From: Phycomyces blakesleeanus NRRL 1555(-)
Lineage: Eukaryota; Mucoromycota; Mucoromycetes; Mucorales; Phycomycetaceae
DNA length: 64,000 nt
NCBI RefSeq assembly: GCF_001638985.1
Contig: NW_017265146.1
Location: 682,001-746,000 of the forward strand
Direction: 5' to 3'
Part shown: piece after piece, positions 34,642-45,580 of the stretch
Layout: each line of letters starts with the position of its first letter
Numbering within the stretch: position 1 is the stretch's first letter
Program-made: the position numbers and the translations under genes
The notes under the pieces: generated by a model
The model's input: only the letters and a program-made list of their open reading frames with translations
The model's database searches: none
Told to the model about the DNA's origin: nothing

Positions 34642-34899
34642 TTATCCAGAAAGCTTTGGATCTTTTGGCTCTTTTAGCCCTTCTGGCACTGCAGGAAATT
34701 GACTCAAAAGAGTCGTCAGTGGAAGAGGTCTCCCAAACTTCCAGATCTTGGCATTGGACCTCTTGAGCCCTGGTGACTTCTTAGCAGCTAGATAGCATAT
34801 GTGTGTTATAATATATAGTAGTATATAGTAGTATATAGTTTTATTACCTTGATATTCATTATAGTCTTTTAAGACTAGAAGGTTATTCACTTGTTCCAT
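34642..34899 (-). CDS. small unrecognised protein, possible two-exon gene
   Basis: Two exons (34899-34848 and 34787-34642) joined by a 60-nt intron with good GT/AG ends give 65 residues. The unspliced frame is also open (85 residues). The second exon has a non-repetitive, Pro/Leu/Lys-rich composition (KIWKFGRPLPLTTLLSQF, EGLKEPKDPKLSG), unlike the surrounding A/T-driven frames. I do not recognise it. It may be a remnant of a transposon or of a larger gene. Confidence 0.3.
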   Translation of the reverse strand: MEQVNNLLVLKDYNEYQGNKTIYYYILLYIITHICYLAAKKSPGLKRSNAKIWKFGRPLPLTTLLSQFPAVPEGLKEPKDPKLSG

Positions 34900-37266
34900 A
34901 TTAGTTTAGAGGTAAAGAATGAAAGAGATAAGATTAATTAGATGTGGAATACCAATCTTTTTATATGCCTAACTTTTGTTTTTTGATATCTGGTCATATT
35001 CTGATACAAACCAGAGGGTCTAAAGAAAAAAATAAACCTAGTAAATACGCAGACATTTATGAGTGTTTAACCATTGAATAACTGAAATATAAAAAAAGAT
35101 ATGCTGACTGTAAGATTGGTAGTAGGCTTAAAATATGATATGTATAGAAATATTTAGGAGATACGCGGTAGTATATAGTAACGGAACATTTTAACAAAGG
35201 CTAGGTGGCTAAAAACATTATTAATAAACTACATATCTTATTATTGTGTCAGCTCGCACATTTATAGTTTCAAGAGTAGATATATTTTGAGTCAAGATAG
35301 CTTACAGTATATTAAATTACTGCTAAATTATGAGTTATTTGCTGTCAAATACAAGCTTGTTATTAAGATATGATACTGATTGAATAGCACATTTTTTAAG
35401 AATGAAATATAGTTAGTAATACAAGAAATCCTAAAAAAAATGAAGCACATTATAAGTTATATAGTAGTTTTTGGGCTAACACACCAGCTACAGGGATATA
35501 TATATATAAGATATATTTCGGATCTGTTGGTAAAAAACAAATGAAAATAGCACTTATTAAGATATTCAAGTCTACTCAATTGAGTACAAGAAGTATGGTA
35601 AAATGATAGCTAATATTAAAGACACTTTTTCAACGAGTAGTCATGTATATATTGTTAAATAAGTAACATATCAGATACTACAAAGATTAAATGTCTCAAA
35701 ATAAATACAAGATATATATAAGTTAGCTCTTATTTGTCTTTCTCTTATATATATGCAAGGCTTATATACATACTAACTCTAAATATATTGTATTTAACTA
35801 TTTAATGACTGTAGAGGATAAAGTGGGAATAAAAAAGAAATTATATGAATGGTTGCAGAAAGAAAGAGTATTTACTTTGCAAAAATATATAGAAGATGGT
35901 CCTTGAAAAATCCCAAAAGAATATACAGCCTCAGAAATTTAATTAATACATGTTGAAGCATTATACCTCTTTATACTTAGCACATAGATTTATATACTAA
36001 TCGACATCTAATGTAGACTACGACATAAAGGGACAAAGTACAAATTAATATCACCGGTAATGATAGTTTATATGTCTTGTTAAATTAATGACAATTGATT
36101 TAGCTCTCTCTCTCTCTCCTTTTTACTAAATAAAGGTTTTTATCAATCTTTGTATATTAGATATTTTTTATTACAAAGTTGGTTTCTGTTAATACATTTA
36201 ATCAAAATATAGCATAGGCACCAATATAATCAATACTTCTGAAACTAGGCTGTCTGATGTATCTATTACTATATGAATCAATATCCACTCTTTCATATTT
36301 CCATATAGAGAAGTAATACAAAACAAATATCAAACATATTATCTGAAAGCAAGAGAAAACAAAATAGCCAGCTATTATAAGTTTTTCATTAATAAAGATT
36401 ATACTCATACCAAAAACTACTCTAATATTATACATGAAGAATGTAGAAAATATACTCTAGAAACACTATCAGACAAATTAATTTCTTCTTTTTAGCGAAA
36501 ACCAGATTGTCTATAGATACTTTGGCTGTTTCAGTATAAAATATAAAATTAATCTAATGAGCAGAGTCTCTACAAACCTTGACATATTGTTAAGATATAG
36601 ATGATATACCCCAAGTCATAATATTTTAAGATTACTTTAGGTATAAATATTTCTATGAAAAAACTGCTGGAGTTGCTTTCACTGATTATCTTATTTTGTC
36701 AGCTGCTGATATATATATATACGCATAAAAAAATAAAAGTAATATAAACAATCCTCAAGTGTCTCTTTTTTATTTTATTTTAGCATTTTTAAGAGAATAA
36801 GCTTTTATTAAAAATATATAGGCTAATGAGCTATTACATTAGATTAATATATATTCTCTTTTATTCTTTACCAGTCGAGAAATCTATCCTATTAACCATT
36901 AAAGAGTAAGAGAAGATATTGTGTTTGTAGGCTTCAAAAGATATTGCATAGCTAAAAATAAAAAAGACCCTCTGAGAACTGATAAAATATTGGCTTATTT
37001 AATAAACATACTCTATTGTTATCTCGATAGTAATGATTTCCTATATCTATGTCTTTTAAGATGTTCTGCTAAATGAAAGTGAACAAAATGTGTTTAGAAG
37101 ATGAACGAAATTTTTTTTACTTGCTCCATTGTTTTTTTTTAAAATTATGATGATCTTTAGTGGTGTGAGTGTAAACATATAGAAATATAATTTCACAAAG
37201 TCATATAAAGGTTCTCCATAGCAGACTAATACTCGAATATGTTCGCTGTAAGTACTATTCAAAAAA
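34900..37266. other. AT-rich, gene-poor; left flank of second rRNA-like element
   Basis: No recognisable gene. A coding-like stretch of about 33 codons begins with an ATG at 35805 but ends at a stop with no joinable exon. From about 36900 the sequence is the diverged counterpart of 27640-28010. Confidence 0.4.
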
Positions 37267-37654
37267 TATATAAACCAATACCAAGATGTCCATGATAGTA
37301 GTATATATATATATATATATAAAACATAGAGATTTTACTGAAAACATAAAACCCCATAAATTTTCATATGAATTTGTTTTGATTTGCCCAAAATAGGCAG
37401 TTTACGCCTTCAGTACTGCGCAATCCCCAATTTTTTTCATATAAGAATCGATACAATTCCCTATTTCCTGTTTTTCCCCCTCTTCCTCCTGGTTTCCTTT
37501 CGGTGGTCCTTGGTTTCCGACACGGTAAGAAAATCACCTTTAAATGCCTATATCTTCCTATTTGTATAAGGCCCATACTGATATGTACCATGGAAACGCA
37601 CCCCAGACACGGTTTCTAGCTAAGTTCCGAATCCGATGTCCAATCTAATAGCAG

Positions 37655-38514
37655 GTAAAGTATTATATACATACATACACACACATACACACTTTGACGC
37701 GGTCAGTATACTAACTACAGCACAGTGTTTTCTTGTGCCTGTTTTTTTTCTGTCCTCTATGCCCAGCGTCCATTCCACTGTAGCCACGGAGAGGTCCTTC
37801 ATGTCAAGTTCATGTACCAGGTAAGTAAATACACACACACACATGCTTTGACACGATCACCACACTAACTATGATTCGATGTTTTCTTTTTTTTATTACA
37901 GTGTCCAGTGTCCAGTTCCGTTTTGCTTTTAAGCACAAGTACTTCTTAAACCCTACGCAGTTATCTGCTAGGTAAGTAAATACACACACGCTTTGACACG
38001 ATCAATACACTAACTATGATTCGATATTTCTTTTATTTTATCACAGTGTCCAGTGTCCCGTCCCGTCTTGCTTTTTAGCACAAGTACTTTTCAAGCCTTC
38101 CGCTGCTGTTTACTAGGTAAGTAAACGCGTACATACACACATACTTTGACACGATCAACACGCTAACTATGATTTGATGTTTTCTTTTTTTCTATTGCAG
38201 TTTCTAGTTCTGTTTAGCTGTTAACCACCATTCTTTTGATGGTGTCTTCATACCATGTATGGTCCACTGAGTGGTAAGTCAATATATACATACTTTGACT
38301 CAATTAACATACTCACTTTATACTTTTATATTACTTTATTCTCTTGATAGTGTTCAAAGTATGCTTATGGAGAGGTGTACCGAGAACCAGCTCAGTATTT
38401 TACACCCTTCGCAGTTAACAGCTAGGTAAGTAAACGCGCACACGCGCACACACTTTGACACAATAAGTATATTAACCTTATACTCGATTTTTATTTATAT
38501 CTCTACTCTTGGAG
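37655..38514 (+). ncRNA. tandem intron/exon array, copy 2
   Basis: It has the same six introns and short exons as at 28400-29258, with all donor, branch-site and acceptor signals kept. The few differences lie mainly in the CA-repeat part of introns and in T-rich tracts, which are positions that tolerate change in a functional intron. Confidence 0.7.
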
Positions 38515-38535
38515 TGGTCACTGAGTACCTCGTAT

Positions 38536-38683
38536 TCTATCGGTCACGATATATCAAAAGGAATATACGTAAACATTTTCATGCAAAATGTGTATATCAT
38601 GGTCTTTAACAGTGAGTCTCCGGGCTCTTTTCCAACTCGCTCATTGTAGACGCCTTATTTATAAGGCTTGTCTTAATATGAGA
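38536..38683 (+). rRNA. diverged 5.8S rRNA-like segment, copy 2
   Basis: Identical by eye to 29280-29427. It has the same ATACGTAA, TGCAAAAT and ATCATGGTCTTTAAC motifs and the same GCCTTATTTATAAGGC hairpin. Confidence 0.6.
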
Positions 38684-38760
38684 TTATGGTTTTTTTTATT
38701 GAACGCACTGCACTCTTTGGCGTCTAGTCATTGAGTTCGCTCAAGGTACCATGGCCTAAA

Positions 38761-40119
38761 ATTGGTCCGTACTTTGAGCGATTCTACCTGCATTTACTGC
38801 AGTGGAAAAGAAACCAAAAGGGATTCCGTCTTGGACTTTATTGTTTGAGATGGAGAAGCTCCAATGTTTGAACCGGAGTAGTCTTTTGACTGCTCTGGAT
38901 TGTGAACTAGTGAACTGCTTTTCCAGACATACCAACAAGTCAGTAGCCTTCACTCCCTGGAAAAGGTTATTGGAGGGTGCAATCCCCTCACCTTGTCTTG
39001 AGTTCTTGTCTTTGTGTTAAGTAGCTTCCGATGAGTCGGGTTGTTTTACAAACTCCCTAATCCTGGTGAAAAGTTTCATCGAAGGCTAAATATACTTATA
39101 AAAAACCAACTGAACACAAGTACCGTAAGGGAAAGTAGCTCTTAGTGTAGAGCATACTGGACGTTAAAGACCTTCCTGAGCCACTCATATGAAGGCGAAA
39201 GCCGGATGAAATCCACGTCAGTTTTTTCTGTGTTGTGCGGCACATAACATGGAGAAGACTGAGGAACGCAGAGGTAGCTTTATGCTATTTTCTTAGGACG
39301 TTGGATATTGGCTCTCCAGATTTTGTCCTTTGGGGCATGTCAAGATTGTCACAGAAAGGTGCAAGTATAAGTCCCTAATCCTGGTGAAAAGTTTCATCGA
39401 AGGCTAAATATACTTATAAAAAACCAACTGAACACAAGTACCGTAAGGGAAAGTAGCTCTTAGTGTAGAGCATACTGGACGTTAAAGACCTTCCTGAGCC
39501 ACTCATATGAAGGCGAAAGCCGGATGAAATCCACGTCAGTTTTTTCTGTGTTGTGCGGCACATAACATGGAGAAGACTGAGGAACGCAGAGGTAGCTTTA
39601 TGCTATTTTCTTAGGACGTTGGATATTGGCTCTCCAGATTTTGTCCTTTGGGGCATGTCAAGATTGTCACAGAAAGGTGCAAGTATAAGGGTGTATCACC
39701 TGGATGCGTAGAGTTTTTTAAATTCGTTGAGCACCTGGACGTGAGGTAATACAGGTAGATTCCAGCAGAATCGACAGATTACCCAGTACAATCGCCTGTA
39801 TTTTACTGCTTCCTGTTGAAATGATCCCTGTGCTTTTCAAGTCCCTCATTGCTTAGACTTTGATACTTGTAACCCACGCTCTGGTAAACAGAACTGGACA
39901 TGAGGGACGAACCCGAAGCAAAGTTAAGGTGCCTAAGTAAATGCTATGCTGTTCACTTGGGTGTCTCAGACACCTGTCCCGAGCAGTTTGGCATTAAAGC
40001 ATTTCACCGATACTTTGCCGTCATGGTAAATTTGATGCCATGCCGAGTAGGCAGGAATGAGGGTTGTTGAGAAGCTTGGGTGTAAACTTGAGTGGATCGG
40101 CCTTCAAGCGCAGGTCTTG
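38761..40119 (+). rRNA. diverged, truncated LSU rRNA-like segment, copy 2, internally duplicated
   Basis: It has the same LSU motifs as copy 1, but the part from the domain I end into domain II (39054-39371) is repeated immediately as 39372-39689. The CAAGTACCGTAAGGGAAAG motif therefore occurs twice (about 39117 and 39435). The duplication would break the normal rRNA fold. Confidence 0.85.
39054..39689 (+). repeat. 318-bp perfect tandem duplication inside LSU copy 2
   Basis: Units 39054-39371 and 39372-39689 look identical. The first ends GCAAGTATAAG and joins TCCCTAATCC, while the second ends GCAAGTATAAG and continues GGTGTATC as in copy 1. Absence from copy 1 makes it a recent event, or an assembly artefact. 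Confidence 0.95.
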
Positions 40120-40378
40120 ACAAAAAAATCTTTATTTTTTTTACTTTTGGGATATATCGGATATACTTTAAAAGTATATAAATCATTTTTCAATACACTA
40201 TTCAGTATTGAAATCTTGTCGAATCTTTTTTTATAACCAAGGTATGTATATTTATATAGACTCGTAGCAATAATGGCCATCATGGTTATCAGTTTATGAG
40301 AAACTAATAGTACAACCTCTTTGTCTTTCTTAGTTTAGTCGGTCTGCTTTCACCTAACAACCTTACACAGTCGGTTTT

Positions 40379-40984
40379 GGACAAGATCGGTTTTCGGCTT
40401 CACTCGTTTGATATATCTATACCTGGTCACCGCAAGTAACAGTTTGACAAGCTTCCAGATTTATTCTATCTTAAGTATTTCTTTAATTTTACTTCCTTCA
40501 TGACTTGCTCATATCAAATATCTTTCTATAGTTGTATTTTCCCGTTCTAATCATCACAAGTACCCATATTCAATTACCCATAATATTATTATTAAAATTA
40601 TTAAATTATCTTAATGAGCTGCTATCAATCTATTTCAGAAAAATACTATATAATCCCAAATTCCCCTGGTTCTTGATATGAATAGCACTGCTATTTGTTG
40701 CAAAGGCTATGAGTGTTGATCTGACCACCCCTTTTACTTATTCGTACCTTTTTTCTTACCAACCCTTACACCACACAAACCAACATACCATGTCTCAAAC
40801 CCACTTATGAGAACGCATAAATTCAAATATATAATTTTTGAAAAAAAAGAAAAAAGAAAAAAGCTAAATTTATTTAAAAATAGTGTAGTGGCCCCTTCAT
40901 AATCCTTCATCTCATGTATGCAATTAGAAATCGACATGAAATGAGTTGGAAATTTGAGCCAGAATACTGTTTTATTCCGCATGG
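40379..40984. other. diverged duplicated flank (matches 30813-31430)
   Basis: It aligns with the right flank of the first element at lower identity. An extra segment (TTTTGGACAAGATCGG near 40375) marks the change. No gene is seen. Confidence 0.6.
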
Positions 40985-42340
40985 GTAGCCGTCTCAAACT
41001 TCTTAAGAGTTTATTATTATTATTATAGATAGGGCTCTTACCTTTACTCTTCTGGTAAGATACGACCATAAATTTTCTATGGAGCTGAGGTTTGGGTTAT
41101 TGGAAAGCGACACTATCCCTGTCAAGTTTTGGTATTTATTCCACTCTTCTACAAAATTAAATTTTCGACAGGAGGTACTATTTCCTTTGCTAGACAAACT
41201 CTCGGTCATTATTCTAATCGAAAGTTCGTATAAATTAAAGTAGTTTCTTCATATGATACTTTCGCACCCTAGTATTTTCGTCTTAGCCGAAAAGCATAAA
41301 TCTTGACTCATCACTCCAGATGACGCGATCGCCAGATCTGATTAGTCTCTCTGGAGTAATTAACAACATCAAAGCGCTTCTTCCTGTGTCTCTTTTATAT
41401 AAGCAGCTTATACACAGTTTTGTCAGAAGAAATTCCATCTCTATTAAGCTTTCGGCGAATGGTAGATTTTGAGATCTAATATCCTAAGGTGTCTGATATG
41501 GAAGTTGTAAGATACAAATGTTGTCTTATGTTTCGTCTTAATGTTCTTAATCAAATAGCGTTGATTTCCCTCCTCTATTGTTTTCAAAGATTCTTTTCGC
41601 TTCTTATGAAAATATGTCCCAGTATATCTCCTACTTTTGAATGTGGTATATACTGTGAGAGTGTAGATTGCTGAACAGTCTGACAGACTGTTAATTCTCC
41701 AACGTAAACGACTATTGGTTAAAACCGCCTGTATTCTCACTGTATTGTTATTACTACTATACACTTTCATAAAAAGGTACATAGAAAATAGAGATAAAAA
41801 GATTATTATAACAATGAGAAGTACCAGTATTGATTTGAGGCTATAAAGTATAATCAAGGCAGTAACAATAATTGAAACCAAATGATGCATATAAGTATGT
41901 TTTGTTTTGTTAAACTTGCTCTGTGTTTATCACAAGAAATGACAAGTTTCACTCAATGTTCTTTCCTTTTTCTTTAGCTGTTTGTTCAAGGAATATATAC
42001 TCTAGTTCTGCTTTTGCATTGATTGCATCGTACAACTCTTTTTTCTTTCTTTAGAACAATCTTGATTTTTCCAATGTTCCCTTTATACAGTACTTTACTT
42101 AACTTATGATTAATGTATGGATAAATTGAAGTCGAAGCCAAAAGGATACACTCTCCAAATATCAGTATTCCGCTCACGAGCTAACTGCTTGCTGTATATA
42201 TTTGAGACTGTCTTTAGCCCTATTAATTTTGAGATCTCTCTTTGGGACATGATCTATCAAGACAAATCTTGGATTCTTATCATTGTAAGATTCACCATCT
42301 CCAAAGCTTTTTTTTTCGAGTCAATTTTAAAGGTTTGAAT
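40985..42340 (-). pseudogene. Tc1/mariner transposase relics
   Basis: On the minus strand, 42130-42340 encodes a helix-turn-helix-like SQREISKLIGLKTVSNIYSK, as at the N-terminus of Tc1 transposases. A downstream piece (about 41430-41620) reads TLRRNIRQHLYLTTSISDTL and IRRKLNRDGI, typical of the second DNA-binding part. The C-terminal block LSNNPNLSSIENLWSYLTRR with the catalytic Glu context lies at about 41040-41110. Stops and shifts separate them. The gap between the first and second parts suggests either one much-eroded element or two nested ones. Confidence 0.7.
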
Positions 42341-42983
42341 TTGGATATATAAGATACATTTTATACCCTTATCTATATAACGAATAATATCATAAATAGT
42401 CTCTTTTCTTCCTGTCCCGTAGGATACACTTTGAAATTATTCTGAAAAAGACAATTCATATGTTGCATCATAATTAGCTAGTACCAACTATTTATTATTG
42501 GCTTGTTATTTACAATGTGCTAAAAATATTGATCATTGACGGTAATGATGTTGTCGTTTTGGTTGCACATTTGATATTGAATAAATAAAAGTTCAATAGT
42601 CCATAATACATTAAAAGCACAATTTGTAAGACATTTGAGTACTCAAAAGGGTTATTCAACAATTAAGTTCCATATAGATCCACAGCTCTTTATGAAAATG
42701 TTTGGTTTGTTATAAAGGTAATGTTTTTATTTTGGAAAGGAAATAAATCAGGCCAGTTTCATAATATATATACACTATGAAGAAAGCTAATCATATCCTG
42801 ATAAAATATCTTCTTGGAATTACGGGTAATATTTTAAGAGAAGATACCTTTGCTAGTCCAGGTTAGAGTGATCCTAGATCTTGACGATTTGTGAATAAAA
42901 GTGTCCTATTTTTATAAAAAGACAAACTATTAAGAATCCATATTTTTCTTCCTGATATATTTTAGTATAAAACTTAAGATAAA
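42341..42983. other. AT-rich, nothing recognised
   Basis: Spacer between the Tc1 relics and a MITE. No coding or RNA feature is seen. Confidence 0.4.
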
Positions 42984-43236
42984 TTGGTGTGGACAAACTA
43001 AACAGTTTAAAGAAAATTTTAAGATTAGTTAAAAGGCGTAATAGAAAAAAATTAGGTGCTCATAGTACCATATCTTCCATCAAAAGCATGCTCTTCTTCT
43101 CAATCCAAGTGGCGATGGAAGAAGACTGGGCAGTCAGAGTCTTTTGAACTTGTTGTAAGCTCCGATCCAATAATACGCCTTACATTTTTGAACTTTTTTT
43201 TTGTACTTTTTTTGAATTTTTAGTCTGTCCATACCA
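42984..43236. mobile_element. MITE, ~250 bp, family shared with 59368-59504
   Basis: The left end TTGGTGTGGACAAACTAAAC is matched in inverse by the right end (TTTGAATTTTTAGTCTGTCCATACCAG region, reverse-complement CTGGTATGGACAGACTAAAA). The ends are imperfect inverted repeats of about 27 bp. The same ends bound a second element at 59368-59504. There is no coding capacity, so it is a non-autonomous element, possibly mobilised by a Tc1/mariner enzyme. Confidence 0.7.
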
Positions 43237-43452
43237 GATGTATTGCTTTTGTGTGTGTGTGTGTTTTTTTTTTTTTCTTTTTTTTTTTCTTTTTTTTTTT
43301 AAATAAAATAGTATATAAAAAAAATTAAAAAGTGACAGCCAAGGATTTGCAGTATTCTCTCTAGATAATTTATATATGATTGTATTTCTGTATATTAACT
43401 AAAGTACTATACATATCATATATACACTTTATATATATTCTTAATTACAAAA

Positions 43453-45272
43453 ATGAGTTTCAGGAAGCGTAATGTCGATCAACAACCAAAATTACCTGCG
43501 GGTTCTCGTCTCAGTGCTTACAATGGACAACTGTTAATATCCACCGGAGTACCTTCACTCGATGATATCTTGGGAGGCGGTTTACCTGTCGGAACCGTAC
43601 TGCTGATCAAAGAAGATCGTGCGACGACATATGCTCAATTGTTGTTGAAATACTTTATGGCCCAGGGTATTGCCTCTGGTCACCACTGTGCATTGGCAAC
43701 ACGCGACGAAGATCCTGGAGAACTGATGCACAATCTCATGTGGCTGGCCACAACAGATGCAGACGAGGATGAAGATCATGACAAGCGTAAACAAGCTCAG
43801 CAATCAGAGAGTGATCGCATGAAGATTGCCTGGAGATACTCTCATCTAAAGTCGTTTGATTCTAGCCTCAAAGCAAAGCCAGGTAAATATATATATATAT
43901 TATCTTTTTATTTAAAATTCCAAATGTAACTTTGGTTACAAGATTGTTAATAAAATAAACTACAATAAAACAAAATGATAATTAACCAATGTATATATAT
44001 GTTCAGCTTCACCTATTGCTCCAGCATCACCTAGTTCAATTTCTCTCAAAGATCTTGGTAAATCTGGATCTGGTTTAACTAAACAATCACAGCCAGCAGC
44101 AGGAACAACAGAACCGCCACCACAGCAATTGCCTTTCTGCAGTATGTTTGACTTGACAAAGCGCATACCACAACAGATTTTAGAAGAAGCGTCTGTTAGT
44201 TTGATTGAACCTCCTCCGGAAGACGGATCTATGGATGATTATCATGTTCTATTGGAGTCTATCCGCAAGATCATTATTGAAGGCAATTTCAGGTATTTAT
44301 TTTTCAACTATATAAAGTTTAAATATGCAGATATATTATATAATATAATATATGATGCATTGATTAATTTTACTGTTATTAAATTTATCAAATAAAATAT
44401 AAATTAAAATCTATTATCAATATGCTTATTTAATAGTTCTGCATTGCCTGCTCCTCCAAACACTACACGTAAAGCGCTGAGACTCGGAATTCATTCATTA
44501 GCTTCTCCTGGATGGCAAATGAAGTCCCCTCATGTAAGAATACGACCATCAAATTCATATCAAATCAAAAAGTGATATATGTATTATACACATAAAGAAA
44601 TATGCTATTAACACAATCAATTATATGTGTGTATCTTTCAGGATCTTTACAAGTTTTTGCACGGATTGCGGGGCTTGCTCCGGTTTTCATTTGGAGCTGC
44701 TGTTGTGACCGTCCCGGCTTATCTTTATGACGAATCGCCATTCTTTATTCGCCGCATAGAACATATTGTGGATGCAGTTATTGAAATTGAATCATTTGCA
44801 GGTACAATATTATTTTTATATTAAGATATTGGTTTATTTATATAAATGACATGACATGACATGATATGATATGATATGATATGATATGATATGATATGTA
44901 ATGACATCTTGCCTTACTTACTGACTTACTTGATACGCCAATACATCAATAATATCTATAGGATCCTCGGTTCACAACGATGCCCCTTACACACAGAATT
45001 ACCATGGTTTCTTCCATGTCCACAAGTTGCCAGTCTTAAACTCTTTGTTGCCACCTAGCACAAAACTATCAGTACTCTCGGGTGGAGGAAGCAACGATCT
45101 GGCATTCAAACTCCGTAGAAAGAGATTTGCCATAGAAACCTTTCACTTACCACCCGAAGGCGGAATGGGTGTACGCCAAACAGAACCCACCCCAACAGCA
45201 GTCAAGAAAGCGACAGTCAAGGAGAAGTTGTGTGGCTCACTTCCTGGAAAGAAAGACTTGCTCGAGTTCTAA
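43453..45272 (+). CDS. ELP4: Elongator complex subunit Elp4 (PAXNEB family)
   Basis: Five exons (43453-43882, 44007-44292, 44437-44533, 44642-44801, 44962-45272) encode 427 residues. Visible motifs are SRLSAYNGQLLISTGVPSLD and DILGGGLPVGTVLLI near the N-terminus, the degenerate RecA-type P-loop region of Elp4. Later come RIPQQILEEA, LASPGWQ, DLYKFLHGLRGLLRFSFGAA and VDAVIEIESFAGS, then YHGFFHVHKLPVLNSLLPPS and KLRRKRFAIETFHLPPEGG, characteristic of PAXNEB. Elp4 forms the Elp456 ring that binds tRNA and supports wobble-uridine modification by Elp3. A Ser/Pro/Gln-rich insert (about 144-185) separates two halves. The pyrimidine-rich tract at 43250-43300 lies just upstream. Confidence 0.95.
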
Positions 45273-45580
45273 TAAATTCATATTCATACATATATTTATT
45301 TTATAATATTTCATTAAAATTTATATTTATATTTATATTTATATATTTATTTAAAGCCTCCCCTCTCTGCCCCTCTCTTAATTTAGATTCCATATCCAAA
45401 TCCAAACTAAAACTAAAACAGAAAAAAAAAAGTATTAAAAAAAAAACAAAAAAAAATCCCATTATTCGCTTGTCCGCCCTTTCTTTCTTTCCTTCCTTCT
45501 TTCTTCTTCTTATTTGTTGTAGATAATTTACCCACATATCAAAAGAATTCCCCAATCAACAAATATAAGAAGAAGAAAAT
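45273..45580. other. short intergenic spacer
   Basis: Spacer between ELP4 and the downstream glycosyltransferase on the same strand. It contains TTATAT repeats (45320-45350) and a CT-rich tract (45475-45515) before the next start. Confidence 0.6.

Larger units (their letters stand above)
37267..40378 (+). repeat. rRNA-like composite element, copy 2
   Basis: This is the second copy of the element at 28011-30812, offset about 9.26 kb, in the same orientation and layout. It differs by scattered substitutions near the 5' end and by a perfect 318-bp internal tandem duplication in the LSU part, which lengthens it. Both borders fall where identity to copy 1 drops sharply. Confidence 0.85.
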
